DNA of 64,000 nucleotides, taken from NCBI RefSeq assembly GCF_001401755.1, contig NZ_KQ474103.1, positions 191,038-255,037 of the forward strand, written 5' to 3'. Both the position numbers and the translations under genes were made by a program. How positions within the stretch are numbered: position 1 is the stretch's first letter; every line of letters begins with the position of its first letter. The notes below the pieces were generated by a model. The model did no database searches, was not told the DNA's origin, and saw nothing but the letters and a program-made list of their open reading frames with translations. Below are positions 34,125-42,339 of the stretch, piece by piece. The stretch comes from Aquimarina longa SW024. GTDB lineage: Bacteria; Bacteroidota; Bacteroidia; Flavobacteriales; Flavobacteriaceae.

Positions 34125-34253
34125 TTAATTTGCTCCTATCTGAGGGTATGCTACATTAAATTGATTTTCAAAAGTTGATCCTTCTGGGATTTTCTGAGCT
34201 GTACCTCCTTCTACACTAAACGCTCCATCTCCATTATCACATACTTCAATACG
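34125..34253 (-). pseudogene. 3'-end remnant of a secreted-type protein gene
   Basis: The minus strand is open for 42 codons reading RIEVCDNGDGAFSVEG, then GTAQKIPEGSTFENQFNV and AYPQIGAN before TAA. A TAG precedes it and no start exists. Codon use and amino-acid composition look like real coding sequence, so this is the tail of a lost gene. Family not recognised. Confidence 0.55.
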
Positions 34254-34427
34254 CTACACAACCATTTTTATCTAATAGAAAATCAGCATATTCCGTTTAA
34301 GGGAATTTTCCCCATAGTGTAAAAAAGATTTTCTATTCTAGTATAATCCCTTATTTTTGAGGTAGAATATACATAGTAATAACCACTTAATACAATCATT
34401 ACTAATTTACACAAAAATCAATATTAC

Positions 34428-34901
34428 ATGAGAAATGTTATCGAAGACTTACTAACTCAAGAAGAAAGACAAAAAGCAGAACATCTAGTAACACAGCTAG
34501 AGTCCATTTTTATAGACAAGCTATCTGCCCTAACCGAAAAACAACGTAGTAGCTATAAAGCCATTAACGAAACCAATAAACTATTTGTTAACAAAGTATG
34601 GGATTACAGACAGCGCAGTAGTACACTAAGTTCCCCCGATGTAGACTGGCAAGAGTTTGAAAAAGATTATAACGCCAGAATCTATGCAGAGAATCTCTTA
34701 GGGCGTTTACATAGTATTACCTATCGCTTAGAGAGCACCAAGATACTACACGATTACGACAATTACCAAGATGCATTAAATGACTACGCTTACTCACAGT
34801 ATAGCAGAGGTGCAGGTAAGGCAGGATTTACAGAAAAAGTAGCAGAACTTAAGCAGTTCTTTGCCCGTACCAAAAAAATCAATACCGAACCAGAGGAGTA
34901 A
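34428..34901 (+). CDS. Helical protein encoded beside the Hcp-fused effector
   Basis: 157 residues, charged and almost entirely helical (LTQEERQKAEHLVTQLESIF onward), with no signal peptide. A DYDNYQDALNDYAYSQY segment sits near the C-terminus. I do not recognise a named family. It is the first gene of the effector island and lies 351 bp before the TssD-fused effector on the same strand. A role as chaperone, adaptor or structural partner for the effector is inferred from position only. Confidence 0.6.
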   Translation: MRNVIEDLLTQEERQKAEHLVTQLESIFIDKLSALTEKQRSSYKAINETNKLFVNKVWDYRQRSSTLSSPDVDWQEFEKDYNARIYAENLLGRLHSITYRLESTKILHDYDNYQDALNDYAYSQYSRGAGKAGFTEKVAELKQFFARTKKINTEPEE

Positions 34902-34932
34902 CCCTCCATTTAGCAAGATATACGCTCTGCTG

Positions 34933-35113
34933 CGTCAAAAAGACGTTCCGTTTAGCAAAAAAGACGAAGTTTTTAGCTTACTGTATTAAAAAATTAACCT
35001 TTGTCGTTAAAATTTCAACACATTTAGTCAAAATTTTAACTCAAAGGGTTAAAAAATAAGCAAACCCAGCCAAACACTTCGTCAAAAAGACGCTCAGGAA
35101 CGTCAAAAAGACG
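34933..35113. repeat. Three copies of a CGTC-A5-GACG mini-hairpin
   Basis: CGTCAAAAAGACG occurs at 34933-34945, 35080-35092 and 35101-35113. A fourth related AAAAAAGACG half lies at 34964-34973. The 4-bp GC arms with an A5 loop recur only in this gap between the helical gene and the effector. Possible protein-binding or RNA elements. Confidence 0.6.
34994..35052. promoter_or_regulatory. Long imperfect stem-loop upstream of the Hcp-fused effector
   Basis: Outer arms TTAACCTTTG / CAAAGGGTTAA and inner arms TTAAAATTT / AAATTTTAA pair around a 15-base loop, with a bulge and a small internal loop. It ends in an A-run. Could be a terminator of the 34428 gene, read on either strand, or a regulatory structure. 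Confidence 0.5.
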
Positions 35114-35252
35114 CACCACATCCTCCCCATGGTTAAACAGTGCATAGAATTGTCTAAAAATAAAGTCATGATCATTAAAAATCCCCACCCTAATGATTAA
35201 AGCTTTATAAACCAATACCAATATCTCTTATAAACCTAATCAAAAAACAGCA

Positions 35253-37088
35253 ATGTCTACACAGCACACTACTAGATTCTATATAGACGGTCATAGCCTA
35301 CCCGTACTAGCATATAGAGAAATCATACAACAACAAACCAATTATAACGGCATGCCCTCTAGTATACCATACGGCAGTGGCATCTATCAATTAGTAGTCC
35401 CCGATATAGGCAGATGGACACACCTACTCGACAATTGGGCACTATCCCCCACCATGCGAAAAGAATGTAAGATAGAAACCCAATCCATACAAGGCACTAC
35501 AATGTTTAAAACCCTAGAGCTATGGGATACCTACTGTACTCGCCTAGAGTATCAAGATGGTGGATACGATGGAGCAATCTATACTCTAACACTATCAGCT
35601 GCCACCGTAATCCGTAATGGAGAGGTCATCACCTCTAAGTGGTGGCGTATAAAAGATCCTAATACAAGAAATGAACCTATACAGCAAGCAGAAGAGCTAA
35701 ATCCACAGATCGTTAGAGGATGGTGGAGCTATGATCAGCAAGGAGAAGAAGTGTATAATTTTGCCGATAAAACTACAGATGTCATCCCACTAGGAGATAC
35801 TATGTATTTTAATGTACAAACAGACGATATCCCTGTAGGAGAAACTATAGAACTACAATTATTTGATTATGATCATTTTTTTTGGGTAGATAGACTTAAT
35901 GCAGATACCTCCAAATTTCCTAATGACCCTGTCACAAAAACCGCTACCGTAGACAGTCGTGGCATCGCATCTGTAGCATTGGTACTTAATGAAAAATGGG
36001 AACCAGTAATAGATGACGACCATGATGATGTTATCGATCTAGACCATACCATAGAACTCTACTGGCAGGTACGCTACGATAATCCCTCTAACAATCCCAT
36101 AAAAAGAGAACTTCCAGCAGGTAAAAGTGATTACCTACGGGTAGGATATAGTGATAGAACATTATATTTTAAACCAGCTGTTATAGGGCACAATCTACCA
36201 GAATTTATTGCACACGATGGCAGCCCACTACTATTTATGAAATCGGCAACACAGCAAATTGTAAAAGGAAGAATAAAGGCTAAAACAGCCGTAAAAGATA
36301 AAATAGTAACAGGTATAAACAAGGCTATAGACAAGCGTATAAGTAACATTGCACTGGCAAAACTAGAAAGAGGAAATATGGTGGTCAATACCGGAAAAGT
36401 ATACACCAATCCTAAAGCAGGTATTTATAATAAAAACCTTTATACCAATGATGGAAAGCTTCTTACAGATATAAAAATTCGAAAAAACTTTGGGTTTAGA
36501 CAAGGTGACAACCTTACAACTACCAAAGGATTAAGCCAGTACGATTATTTTTCTCAATCAGGAGCAAGAGTAAAAATATTAGGGCTTTTAAAACAAATAG
36601 GAAGTACGATAAGTTTCTTTGATTTGTTTAAATTTGGGATGGATGAAGAAGAAGCAGGTACAAACCCCTTAGCCATACAAGGTATAGCAGGATTAGGAGG
36701 ATTAGGAGCAACAATAGCATTAGCCTTTGATGTTGCAGGGATACTGATACAACCTATAAAAGCAGAATGGGATGAGGCATTGGATATGGCAATAGAAGAA
36801 GAACTAGAGATTGCAAAAACTAAAGGATTAAATGCGGTACGACAATTTGTAAATGCGTATAGCCATACCAAAGCCCATAAATGGGAACTTATGGCTCTCT
36901 CTAAAGAAACCGCTAATAAAATGCTAAAAGGGGAATTTAGAACGTTTGAGGAATTAGAGAATTTTGAGTCTAATTTGGAATCTTACGATAATTCAAGAAC
37001 AAGAGTAGAAATACTTTATAGAATATCGAAAAAGACTAATAGGAATATCAACAATTATATAATAGAAACCATTTTTATAGATGAATAA
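35253..37088 (+). CDS. TssD/Hcp-like T6SS tube protein with long C-terminal effector extension
   Basis: 611 residues against ~130 for a plain TssD. Residues ~6-135 follow the Bacteroidetes TssD pattern: FYIDGHSLPVLAYREIIQQQ, NGMPSSIPYGSGIYQLVV, WALSPTMRKECKI, FKTLELWDTYC and YTLTLSAATV. Residues ~165-310 look like an Ig-like linker. Residues ~325-470 are Lys/Ala-rich, then a hydrophobic Gly/Ala stretch (IAGLGGLGATIALAF). The last ~123 residues (from 36717) are the exchangeable tip, ending NNYIIETIFIDE. The stop overlaps the next start by eight bases. TssD assignment is from pattern similarity; toxicity of the tip is inferred from the module layout and adjacent lipoprotein. Confidence 0.75.
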   Translation: MSTQHTTRFYIDGHSLPVLAYREIIQQQTNYNGMPSSIPYGSGIYQLVVPDIGRWTHLLDNWALSPTMRKECKIETQSIQGTTMFKTLELWDTYCTRLEYQDGGYDGAIYTLTLSAATVIRNGEVITSKWWRIKDPNTRNEPIQQAEELNPQIVRGWWSYDQQGEEVYNFADKTTDVIPLGDTMYFNVQTDDIPVGETIELQLFDYDHFFWVDRLNADTSKFPNDPVTKTATVDSRGIASVALVLNEKWEPVIDDDHDDVIDLDHTIELYWQVRYDNPSNNPIKRELPAGKSDYLRVGYSDRTLYFKPAVIGHNLPEFIAHDGSPLLFMKSATQQIVKGRIKAKTAVKDKIVTGINKAIDKRISNIALAKLERGNMVVNTGKVYTNPKAGIYNKNLYTNDGKLLTDIKIRKNFGFRQGDNLTTTKGLSQYDYFSQSGARVKILGLLKQIGSTISFFDLFKFGMDEEEAGTNPLAIQGIAGLGGLGATIALAFDVAGILIQPIKAEWDEALDMAIEEELEIAKTKGLNAVRQFVNAYSHTKAHKWELMALSKETANKMLKGEFRTFEELENFESNLESYDNSRTRVEILYRISKKTNRNINNYIIETIFIDE

Positions 37089-37650
37089 ACTAGTTGTATT
37101 AGTTATAGTTCTAATTTTTACTACAATCGGGTGCAGGAATAAAAAAGAAATTCTTTATTATTTCGAACAATCAAATCCTGTTATTATAAAACTAGGGAGA
37201 AAACACAATAAGATATTTAGAGTGAATATTCCTGTAGGATTAACTGTTTCGAATAAATCTATTAGTAAAAAATCTTTTATTACAATAGATTATAAGTATA
37301 GCCCATATAAAAAAGGTATTGGAGAAGATATCTACAAATATTCTGATGGAAAAAGTATCAAAATAAAAAATAACGAAGAGAAAATTATTTCTTCATACTC
37401 ATCAAATAAGTATATTATCTATTCTAGGTATAGATTAGATTCAACAAAGGTAACCCAAGATCAGTTTAAGCCTTATATAGAAAAAATGTTATCAGAAAAC
37501 AAAGACACGTTACATATCGGTACAGTAACTGAGTTTAAGCAAAAGCATAAAGTATTATTTGAGAAACTAACCAAAAACGATAGTATTTCTATACAGTTTT
37601 TAGATGGTAAAAAACTAGGAGAACGAATAACAGTGCCTGTAGAATGGTAG
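37081..37650 (+). CDS. Immunity-candidate lipoprotein 1, paired with the full-length effector
   Basis: 189 residues with signal peptide and lipobox (IFTTIGCRNKK), so anchored on the periplasmic or outer-membrane side. The ATG overlaps the effector stop by eight bases. The family shares an N-terminal PVIIKLGRKHNKIFRVNIPV block, a variable middle, and a highly conserved C-terminal third (DTLHIGTVTEFKQKH to ERITVPVEW). Four paralogs occur in this island, each directly behind a toxin tip. Cognate immunity is inferred from this pairing; a lipoprotein suggests the tip acts in the periplasm or on membranes. Confidence 0.7.
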   Translation: MNKLVVLVIVLIFTTIGCRNKKEILYYFEQSNPVIIKLGRKHNKIFRVNIPVGLTVSNKSISKKSFITIDYKYSPYKKGIGEDIYKYSDGKSIKIKNNEEKIISSYSSNKYIIYSRYRLDSTKVTQDQFKPYIEKMLSENKDTLHIGTVTEFKQKHKVLFEKLTKNDSISIQFLDGKKLGERITVPVEW

Positions 37651-37669
37651 TACATTTTTACACTTATAA

Positions 37670-38053
37670 TTTCTGTCTAAGAGTATTGGTGTTATAATTG
37701 ATATCGCAGGGATACTGATACAACCTATAAAAGCAGAATGGGACGAGGCGTTGGATATGGCAATAGAAGAAGAACTGGAGATTGCAAAAACTAAAGGATT
37801 AAATGCGGTACGACAATTTGTAAATGCCTATAACCATACCAAAGCCCATAAATGGGAACTTATGGCTGTTTCTAAAGAAACCGCTAATAAAATCCTAAAA
37901 GGAGAATTTAGAACGTTTGAAGAATTCAAAAGATTTGAAGATCAATTAGAATTTTCTAATGATACAAGGATTCAAATATTATATCGAAAAATTTATAATA
38001 AGAATAGAGAACAACAAGTTTATATAATCGAAACAATTTTTGTAGATGAGTAA
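37670..38053 (+). pseudogene. Orphan effector tip 1 (no start codon)
   Basis: Open for 127 codons after a TAA at 37667-37669, with no ATG before the homology. From 37700 it reads DIAGILIQPIKAEWDEALDM, matching the full-length effector at about residue 493 onward at near-identity, through ANKILKGEFRTFEEF. The final ~40 residues then diverge, ending QQVYIIETIFVDE. The stop overlaps the start of immunity gene 2 by eight bases as in the intact pair. It could be expressed only after recombination or from an internal start (TTG 37751, ATG 37757). Confidence 0.8.
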
Positions 38054-38633
38054 AGGAAAAGTAAAAAAAATTAGTTGCTTTATAGTATCAGTATTTATCT
38101 TTTTTATAGCTTGTAATGGAAGTAAAAAAGTAATAAGCATAAAACAAAATACAAATAACTATCCTCTAATAATTAAATTGAGTAAAAAACATGAAAAAAT
38201 ATTTAGAATTAAAATACCTATTGAACTTGAATTAAAAAACAATTCAACTCGAAAAAAAGATTTTGTTACTATCAATTATGAGTATGGTTCTAATAAGGGA
38301 ATAATGGAGTATTTATATAAGAAAACCAATAAAAAATTGATTGAAATAAAAAACAATAAAAAAAAATCAATTCGGTCAGGTAGTTTTGATAACTATATAA
38401 TGTATTCCAGTCATAAATTAGATTCTACAAAATCTACTCAACAACAATTTAAACCTTATGTAGAAAAAATGCTATTAGAAAACAAAGACACGTTACATAT
38501 CGGTACGGTAACTGTGTTTAAGCAAAAACATGCAGAATTATTTGAAAAACTAACGAAAAACGATAGTATTTCTATACAGTTTTTAGATGGTAAAAAACTA
38601 GGAGAACGAATAACAGTGCCTGTAGAATGGTAG
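38046..38633 (+). CDS. Immunity-candidate lipoprotein 2
   Basis: 195 residues with lipobox (FIFFIACNGSKK). It is paralogous to lipoproteins 1 and 4, with a diverged N-terminal half and an almost identical C-terminal third. It begins inside the stop of orphan tip 1. Pairing variable tip with variable half of the lipoprotein suggests the N-terminal half sets specificity. Confidence 0.7.
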   Translation: MSKGKVKKISCFIVSVFIFFIACNGSKKVISIKQNTNNYPLIIKLSKKHEKIFRIKIPIELELKNNSTRKKDFVTINYEYGSNKGIMEYLYKKTNKKLIEIKNNKKKSIRSGSFDNYIMYSSHKLDSTKSTQQQFKPYVEKMLLENKDTLHIGTVTVFKQKHAELFEKLTKNDSISIQFLDGKKLGERITVPVEW

Positions 38634-38652
38634 TACATTTTTACACTTATAA

Positions 38653-39024
38653 TTTCTACCTAAGAGTATTGGTGTTATAATTGATATCGCAGGGATACTG
38701 ATACAACCTATAAAAGCAGAATGGGATGAGGCGTTAGAAACTTCATTAGAACATGATCTCGAAATAGCAAAAACTAAAGGGTTACAAGCTGTAAAGAATT
38801 GGGTGTTTGCGTATGGAAAAAAATCAAGACATGAAATAATAGAATTGTCTGATGACACTATAAACTTAATGCTCCAAGGTAAATTTGAAAATTTTAAGCA
38901 AGTTGACGATTTTCAAAGAGAAAAATCTGAACAAAATGTATTTCTACATGTACTCTGTAAAACTGTACAAAAAGAAAATAAAAGAGTCTATATAATTGAA
39001 ACCATTTTTCATAATGAAAATTAA
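38653..39024 (+). pseudogene. Orphan effector tip 2, most diverged (no start codon)
   Basis: Open for 123 codons after a TAA at 38650-38652. It shares DIAGILIQPIKAEWDEAL and the upstream spacer with tip 1, then departs: ETSLEHDLEIAKTKGLQAV, NLMLQGKFENFKQVDDF, and a last part ending VYIIETIFHNEN. The fold-level pattern and the YIIETIF ending are kept. It overlaps the start of lipoprotein 3, which is likewise the most diverged of the four. Confidence 0.75.
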
Positions 39025-39595
39025 AAATATTTTTATACTATTAATAAGTAGTATATTCATTTTAAATTGTCAAGGAACTAAAAGCCCTATCGAAATAACA
39101 CAAACAAGTGTTGATTATCCTGTTAAACTAAGGTTTAATCAAAAAACAAAACAATTAAGGTATTTATTTCTTCCTGTTGAAGTAAAGATTTTTAATAATT
39201 CCTATTTAAGTAAACAAAAATTAGAATCAGTAAGATATAAATATAGCAACACTACACATGGCGGAGGAGTAAGTTTATATAAAAAAGAAAAACAGACTCT
39301 TATAAGTGTGGGTAATGAAATTATACCTATTACAAAGGGTAAACCCATTAATTTTGTTATATCCTCTGCTCATTATATAGAACAGACTCAATGGATTCAG
39401 GATTCATTACAATCATATTTAGATGAATTATTAATTTCTAATGAAAATATAATAGAGATTGGTTCACTCGATGAGTTTAAGTCTAAATATCCCAAGGTAC
39501 TTAAAGAACTTACTAAAAATGATACTATAAAATTTAATTTTGATAATCCAAAAGGTCAAGGATGGGAAGTAATTAAAATACCCGTTAAGTTTTAA
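39014..39595 (+). CDS. Immunity-candidate lipoprotein 3, diverged
   Basis: 193 residues from the ATG at 39014, which gives the right lipobox (FILNCQGTK); an in-frame ATG six codons upstream lies deeper in tip 2. The C-terminal third differs from lipoproteins 1, 2 and 4 (IGSLDEFKSKYPKVLKEL, ending VIKIPVKF) yet aligns with it. Its stop is followed immediately, in the same frame, by orphan tip 3. Confidence 0.7.
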   Translation: MKIKNIFILLISSIFILNCQGTKSPIEITQTSVDYPVKLRFNQKTKQLRYLFLPVEVKIFNNSYLSKQKLESVRYKYSNTTHGGGVSLYKKEKQTLISVGNEIIPITKGKPINFVISSAHYIEQTQWIQDSLQSYLDELLISNENIIEIGSLDEFKSKYPKVLKELTKNDTIKFNFDNPKGQGWEVIKIPVKF

Positions 39596-39964
39596 GCATT
39601 AGCCTTTGATGTTGCAGGAATACTGATACAACCTATAAAAGCAGAATGGGACGAGGCGTTGGATATGGCAATAGAAGAAGAACTGGAGATTGCAAAAACT
39701 AAAGGGTTAAATGCGGTACGACAATTTGTAAATGCGTATAGCCATACCAAAGCCCGTAAATGGGAACTTATGGCTCTCTCTAAAGAAACCGCTAATAAAA
39801 TCCTAAAAGGAGAATTTAGAACGTTTGAGGAACTTGAAAAATTTGAACGAAATAACGTAGAAGATACTGGTTTTTCCGAGATAGAAGTTCTTTACAGAAA
39901 AATACCTAACAAAAACAAAGATGGATATAAATATACTATTGAAACAATATTTGTTAATGAGTAA
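39596..39964 (+). pseudogene. Orphan effector tip 3, in frame after the lipoprotein 3 stop
   Basis: Open for 122 codons, starting directly after the TAA of lipoprotein 3 and in the same frame. It reads ALAFDVAGILIQPIKAEW, copying the intact effector from residue ~489, and stays nearly identical through KILKGEFRTFEELEKFE. The last ~40 residues diverge, ending YKYTIETIFVNE. It overlaps lipoprotein 4 by eight bases. No start codon of its own before the homology. Confidence 0.8.
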
Positions 39965-40529
39965 AAGGAATAAGCTTATCTTTTCTTTTAGTATAGTTTT
40001 TATGATGAGTTGCAACAGTAGCAAAGAGGTTATAAAAGTATCTGATACCAACCATCCTGTGATTCTCAGACTTAATAAAAAATACAGAAGAATATTTAGA
40101 ATTAATTTACCTATAGAAGTAACACTAAATAATAACTCATTCAGAAAAAAAATCTTCATTAATATTGATTACAGTTATCATCCTTATAGAGAAGGGGTTG
40201 GGGAGGATATATATGTTTTGGATAAAGAAAAATTGATTAAGCTAAAAAACAATAAAACCAAAATACTTGAATCTTCAGAAACCACTAATTATGTGATTTA
40301 TTCATGGTATAGATTAGATTCAACAAAGGTAACCCAAGATCAGTTTAAGTCTTATATAGAAAAAATGCTATCAGAAAACAAAGACACGTTACATATCGGT
40401 ACGGTAACTGAGTTTAAGCAAAAACATGCAGAATTATTTGAAAAACTAACGAAAAACGATAGTATTTCTATACAGTTTTTAGATGGTAAAAAACTAGGAG
40501 AACGAATAACAGTACCTGTAGAATGGTAA
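39957..40529 (+). CDS. Immunity-candidate lipoprotein 4
   Basis: 190 residues from the ATG at 39957 inside the stop of tip 3; this start gives a proper signal peptide and lipobox (VFMMSCNSSK). The middle (YHPYREGVGEDIYVLDKEK) is close to lipoprotein 1, and the C-terminal third is nearly identical to lipoproteins 1 and 2. Last complete cassette of the array. Confidence 0.7.
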   Translation: MSKRNKLIFSFSIVFMMSCNSSKEVIKVSDTNHPVILRLNKKYRRIFRINLPIEVTLNNNSFRKKIFINIDYSYHPYREGVGEDIYVLDKEKLIKLKNNKTKILESSETTNYVIYSWYRLDSTKVTQDQFKSYIEKMLSENKDTLHIGTVTEFKQKHAELFEKLTKNDSISIQFLDGKKLGERITVPVEW

Positions 40530-40547
40530 AAAAGTAATAATGTATAA

Positions 40548-40969
40548 GCAAAAATAGGAAGTAGAGAAAAAGCACTTGCCTATGTACAAAACTCACAAGA
40601 AGTGAAGATGATTAAATCTATTAAATCAGGATTTTTCCTTATAAAAAAAGCTATTATCAATACAGTTCTTCTTTATTTTATTCTAAAAAATCACTCGAAT
40701 TAACACTTTAATAAACAGTATAGCTTACCTACAACTAAGATTTAAAAAATTAGGCTAGATAACAAAAAAGACGAGATGAGGTACAAAATAAGCAAGATGA
40801 CATAGTACTACAGTAGGTCATACAACACTACCAAGTGGGTAAACTGATAAACTTACGCCAATCCCCTAGTAATGAAGTACCCCAACTGACAAACGTGCAG
40901 CAAGCTTTAACAGTTGGAGTACCCAGTGGTATTTCTTTAGTAGGTAAGGGTACTTATAGAAGTGGGTAG
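40548..40969 (+). pseudogene. Probable coding remnants after the cassette array
   Basis: Two start-less open stretches: 40548-40703 (KIGSREKALAYVQNSQEV onward) and 40817-40969 (VIQHYQVGKLINLRQSPSN, then GISLVGKGTYRSG). Amino-acid composition and codon look suggest decayed genes, perhaps further toxin or effector fragments, but I cannot match them to anything else in the window. Confidence 0.35.
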
Positions 40970-41323
40970 CAATAAAAAATTTGGCAGACAAAAGCAGTAC
41001 AATTGATACATCAAAGAAGGTAACATTATCAAAACATAACTAGAATAGTTGTATAACTACAATAATTTGGTTTTGATCCAAATATTTACCACTTAGAATA
41101 TTATAATTAAGGTGCTCAGATAAAAACTTGTTATCCTTAATTATGCATATATCTAAATCAGCAGCATACACCATATACGTATAAAAAAAACAGGATTTAG
41201 AATTCGTTTTTATATCCTATCGATAAAAAGTCGAAACAAGTTCTACAGTAAAGTTTTACTTTTTAATATTAATTAAGATTTAAAATTTATAAATAATACT
41301 ATTTTTGTGTAAAATCATAAACT
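40970..41323. other. Intergenic region with a promoter element before the oxidoreductase gene
   Basis: About 350 AT-rich bases. At 41300-41307 TATTTTTG matches the Bacteroidetes -7 consensus, 16 bases before the ATG at 41324. Nothing else recognised. Confidence 0.5.
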
Positions 41324-42289
41324 ATGCTCAAAGCTGGAGTAATCGGTGCGGGACACCTTGGTAAAATCCATTTACGCCTTCTACAACAATCAGAAAACTA
41401 TGACCTTATTGGGTTCTACGATACGAATACTGATCAAGCAGCCTCTATAGTCAAAGAATTTGGATACCAACTATTCAACTCTATCGAAGAATTAATAGAT
41501 GCCGTAGACGTTGTAGATATTGTTACGCCAACCTTTGCACATTTTGAAGTTGCAAAACAAGCGATACAAGCGGGTAAACATATATTTATAGAAAAACCTA
41601 TTACCAATACTGTAGCAGAAGCCAAAGAGCTTATCGAGTTGGCAAACACCTATAAGGTAAAGGGGCAGGTGGGTCATGTAGAGCGTTTTAACCCTGCCTA
41701 TACTGCTGTAGCAAGTAAGATTGAAACCCCTATGTTTATAGAAGCCCATAGACTAGCAGAGTTTAATCCCAGAGGTACAGATGTTCCTGTAGTACTAGAT
41801 CTTATGATCCATGATATCGATGCTATATTAAGTGTTGTACACTCAGAGGTAAAACACATTAGTGCTAGTGGTGTTTCTGTAATTAGCGAAACTCCTGATA
41901 TTGCCAATGCAAGAATAGAGTTCGAGAATGGATGTGTAGCAAATCTTACAGCAAGTAGGATCTCGCTTAAAAATATGAGAAAATCTAGATTTTTTCAGCG
42001 AGATGCATATATCTCTATTGATTTTTTCGAAAAAAAATGTGAAGTTGTCAAAATGAAAGACGCTCCAGAAACTCCCGATGATTTTGCCATGATTTTGCAA
42101 AATGCTGAAGGGATTAAAAAACAAATCTATTTTGATAATCCCGATGTACCATCTAATAATGCTATACTAGATGAATTAGATACATTTGCTATAGCAATAC
42201 AGAATGACACCACCCCTATTGTATCATTAGAACAAGGAAAAAAAGCATTAGAAGTCGCATTAAAAATCATTGACTGTTTTACACATTAA
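41324..42289 (+). CDS. Gfo/Idh/MocA-family NAD(P)-dependent oxidoreductase
   Basis: 321 residues. N-terminal Rossmann domain with GAGHLGKIH, the IEKPITNTVAEA motif whose EKP lysine is catalytic in the family, and VGHVERFNPAY. The substrate is usually a sugar, inositol or bile-pigment-like compound; here not predictable. First gene of a rightward run with 3-hydroxyacyl-CoA dehydrogenase, M23 peptidase and DUF1015 genes. Confidence 0.9.
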   Translation: MLKAGVIGAGHLGKIHLRLLQQSENYDLIGFYDTNTDQAASIVKEFGYQLFNSIEELIDAVDVVDIVTPTFAHFEVAKQAIQAGKHIFIEKPITNTVAEAKELIELANTYKVKGQVGHVERFNPAYTAVASKIETPMFIEAHRLAEFNPRGTDVPVVLDLMIHDIDAILSVVHSEVKHISASGVSVISETPDIANARIEFENGCVANLTASRISLKNMRKSRFFQRDAYISIDFFEKKCEVVKMKDAPETPDDFAMILQNAEGIKKQIYFDNPDVPSNNAILDELDTFAIAIQNDTTPIVSLEQGKKALEVALKIIDCFTH

Positions 42290-42339
42290 TACGAAGAATT
42301 CGCACACTACATTAAACAAACAAAACATATCTAATCATT

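Larger units (their letters stand above)
37644..38723. repeat. Near-identical ~100-base junction repeats between cassettes
   Basis: The segment from the end of immunity gene 1, through its 50-base spacer, into the start of orphan tip 1 (37644-37740) recurs almost base for base after immunity gene 2 (38627-38723). I count two changed bases in the spacer. The conserved 3' ends of the immunity genes extend the homology leftward. Such direct repeats about 983 bp apart mark the duplicated unit and offer substrates for homologous recombination. Confidence 0.85.

Noticed and set aside
40814..40969. Calling 40817-40969 a further orphan toxin tip
   Set aside because: It lacks the KAEWDEAL and YxIETIF blocks shared by the real tips and has no overlapping lipoprotein gene.
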